DNA from: Nyssa sinensis
Taxonomy: Eukaryota; Streptophyta; Magnoliopsida; Cornales; Nyssaceae
Assembly (NCBI GenBank): GCA_008638375.1
Contig: CM018052.1
Location: 26,195,071-26,259,070, forward strand
Reading direction: 5' to 3'
Length of the DNA: 64,000 bases
Both the position numbers and the translations under genes were made by a program. Of the stretch, positions 63,668-64,000 are shown in pieces; the stretch's first letter is position 1, and the number at the start of each line of letters is the position of its first letter. The notes beneath the pieces were generated by a model. The model was not told the origin of the DNA and did not search any database. It was given only the letters and a program-made list of their open reading frames with translations.

Positions 63668-64000
63668 CTAAACAAGGTATGCCCTAAACCCTTAATTGTC
63701 CTTTTTGCTTGATTGATCTCTCTCTTTTATCAGTTTTGATAAAATTAGGTATACCAATGAATTACGTGATTTTAATTCCATCTTAAGATTGATATGTTGG
63801 AAGCCTATGGCCTAAGTCAAACCCTTTTTTCATTTTCTTTTATTTTCATGAAAATCTTGTTTATTTATTCTTTCATTTCTATTTTAATTGGCATGTCATT
63901 ACCTTCTATTACCATTAATAGAAGTGGGTGACATGAGCTCACAAGCTCGATCTATTCTCTCCTATCACTCTTGATAGGAGAAAATAACCATCTATCAGCT
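63668..64000. other. right flank with two short hairpins
   Basis: No gene. Two perfect inverted repeats with 4-nt loops: CTTCTATTA/TAATAGAAG (63903-63924) and TCTCCTATCA/TGATAGGAGA (63958-63981). Confidence 0.8.

Noticed and set aside
60166..63675. An 8-bp hAT target-site duplication at the Pack-type candidate
   Set aside because: TGCCTAAC and CTAAACAA share only loose similarity; I do not count it as a TSD.

Overview
This window is nuclear DNA from a flowering plant, most likely a eudicot with a repeat-rich genome. The evidence is an AT-rich background, GT-AG introns, TATA boxes and AATAAA signals, plus a host gene that matches the plant DAD1-like phospholipase A1 family. I cannot name the species. 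Gene density is very low: one intact host gene, two decayed host-gene fragments, and nested transposable elements (TEs).

Layout. 1-2.5 kb: a two-exon class-II phospholipase A1 / DSEL-like lipase on the plus strand. 2.7-10.45 kb: a decayed Ty1/copia element on the minus strand. It is split by a 3,961-bp giant LTR-like insertion (4258-8218, TSD TGGCT) and broken at its gag end by a second LTR family starting at 10453. 10.45-16.5 kb: that second LTR (family B), which carries three tandem arrays with 66-, 55- and 39-bp periods. 18.3-21.4 kb: another family-A LTR (TSD AACTT). 22.9-29.5 kb: a complete LTR-bounded Ty3/gypsy-type element on the minus strand (two 334-bp LTRs, TSD GTGAT, initiator-Met primer-binding site, gag and protease but no recognisable RT or integrase). 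It is itself split by a family-A LTR (24603-27445, TSD ATCCT). 32.3-35.2 kb: a further family-A LTR. 35.6-36.9 kb: an unexplained roughly 600-bp direct duplication. 37.1-37.6 kb: the C-terminal half of a carboxylesterase pseudogene, cut by a family-B LTR. 41.45-48 kb: a family-B LTR split by a family-A LTR (41925-45513, TSD TGTCA) and by a third LTR family at 46818. 50.9-56.4 kb: one terminus of a CACTA transposon, an LTR remnant, a roughly 170-bp tandem array, and a decayed TNPD transposase truncated exactly at the array edge. 60.2-63.7 kb: a segment bounded by inverted GGGGTGCAAACGA termini that encloses fragments of a GIL1/DUF641-family gene and a promoter-like first exon, possibly a gene-capturing (Pack-type) transposon.

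The genes do not form a pathway. The main content is the insertion history, much of which can be resolved to the base from target-site duplications. Five insertions of one giant-LTR family lack any internal region. Several tandem arrays sit inside these TEs. The best candidates for something not yet described are the Pack-like segment at 60.2-63.7 kb and the roughly 170-bp array fused to a CACTA transposase remnant.
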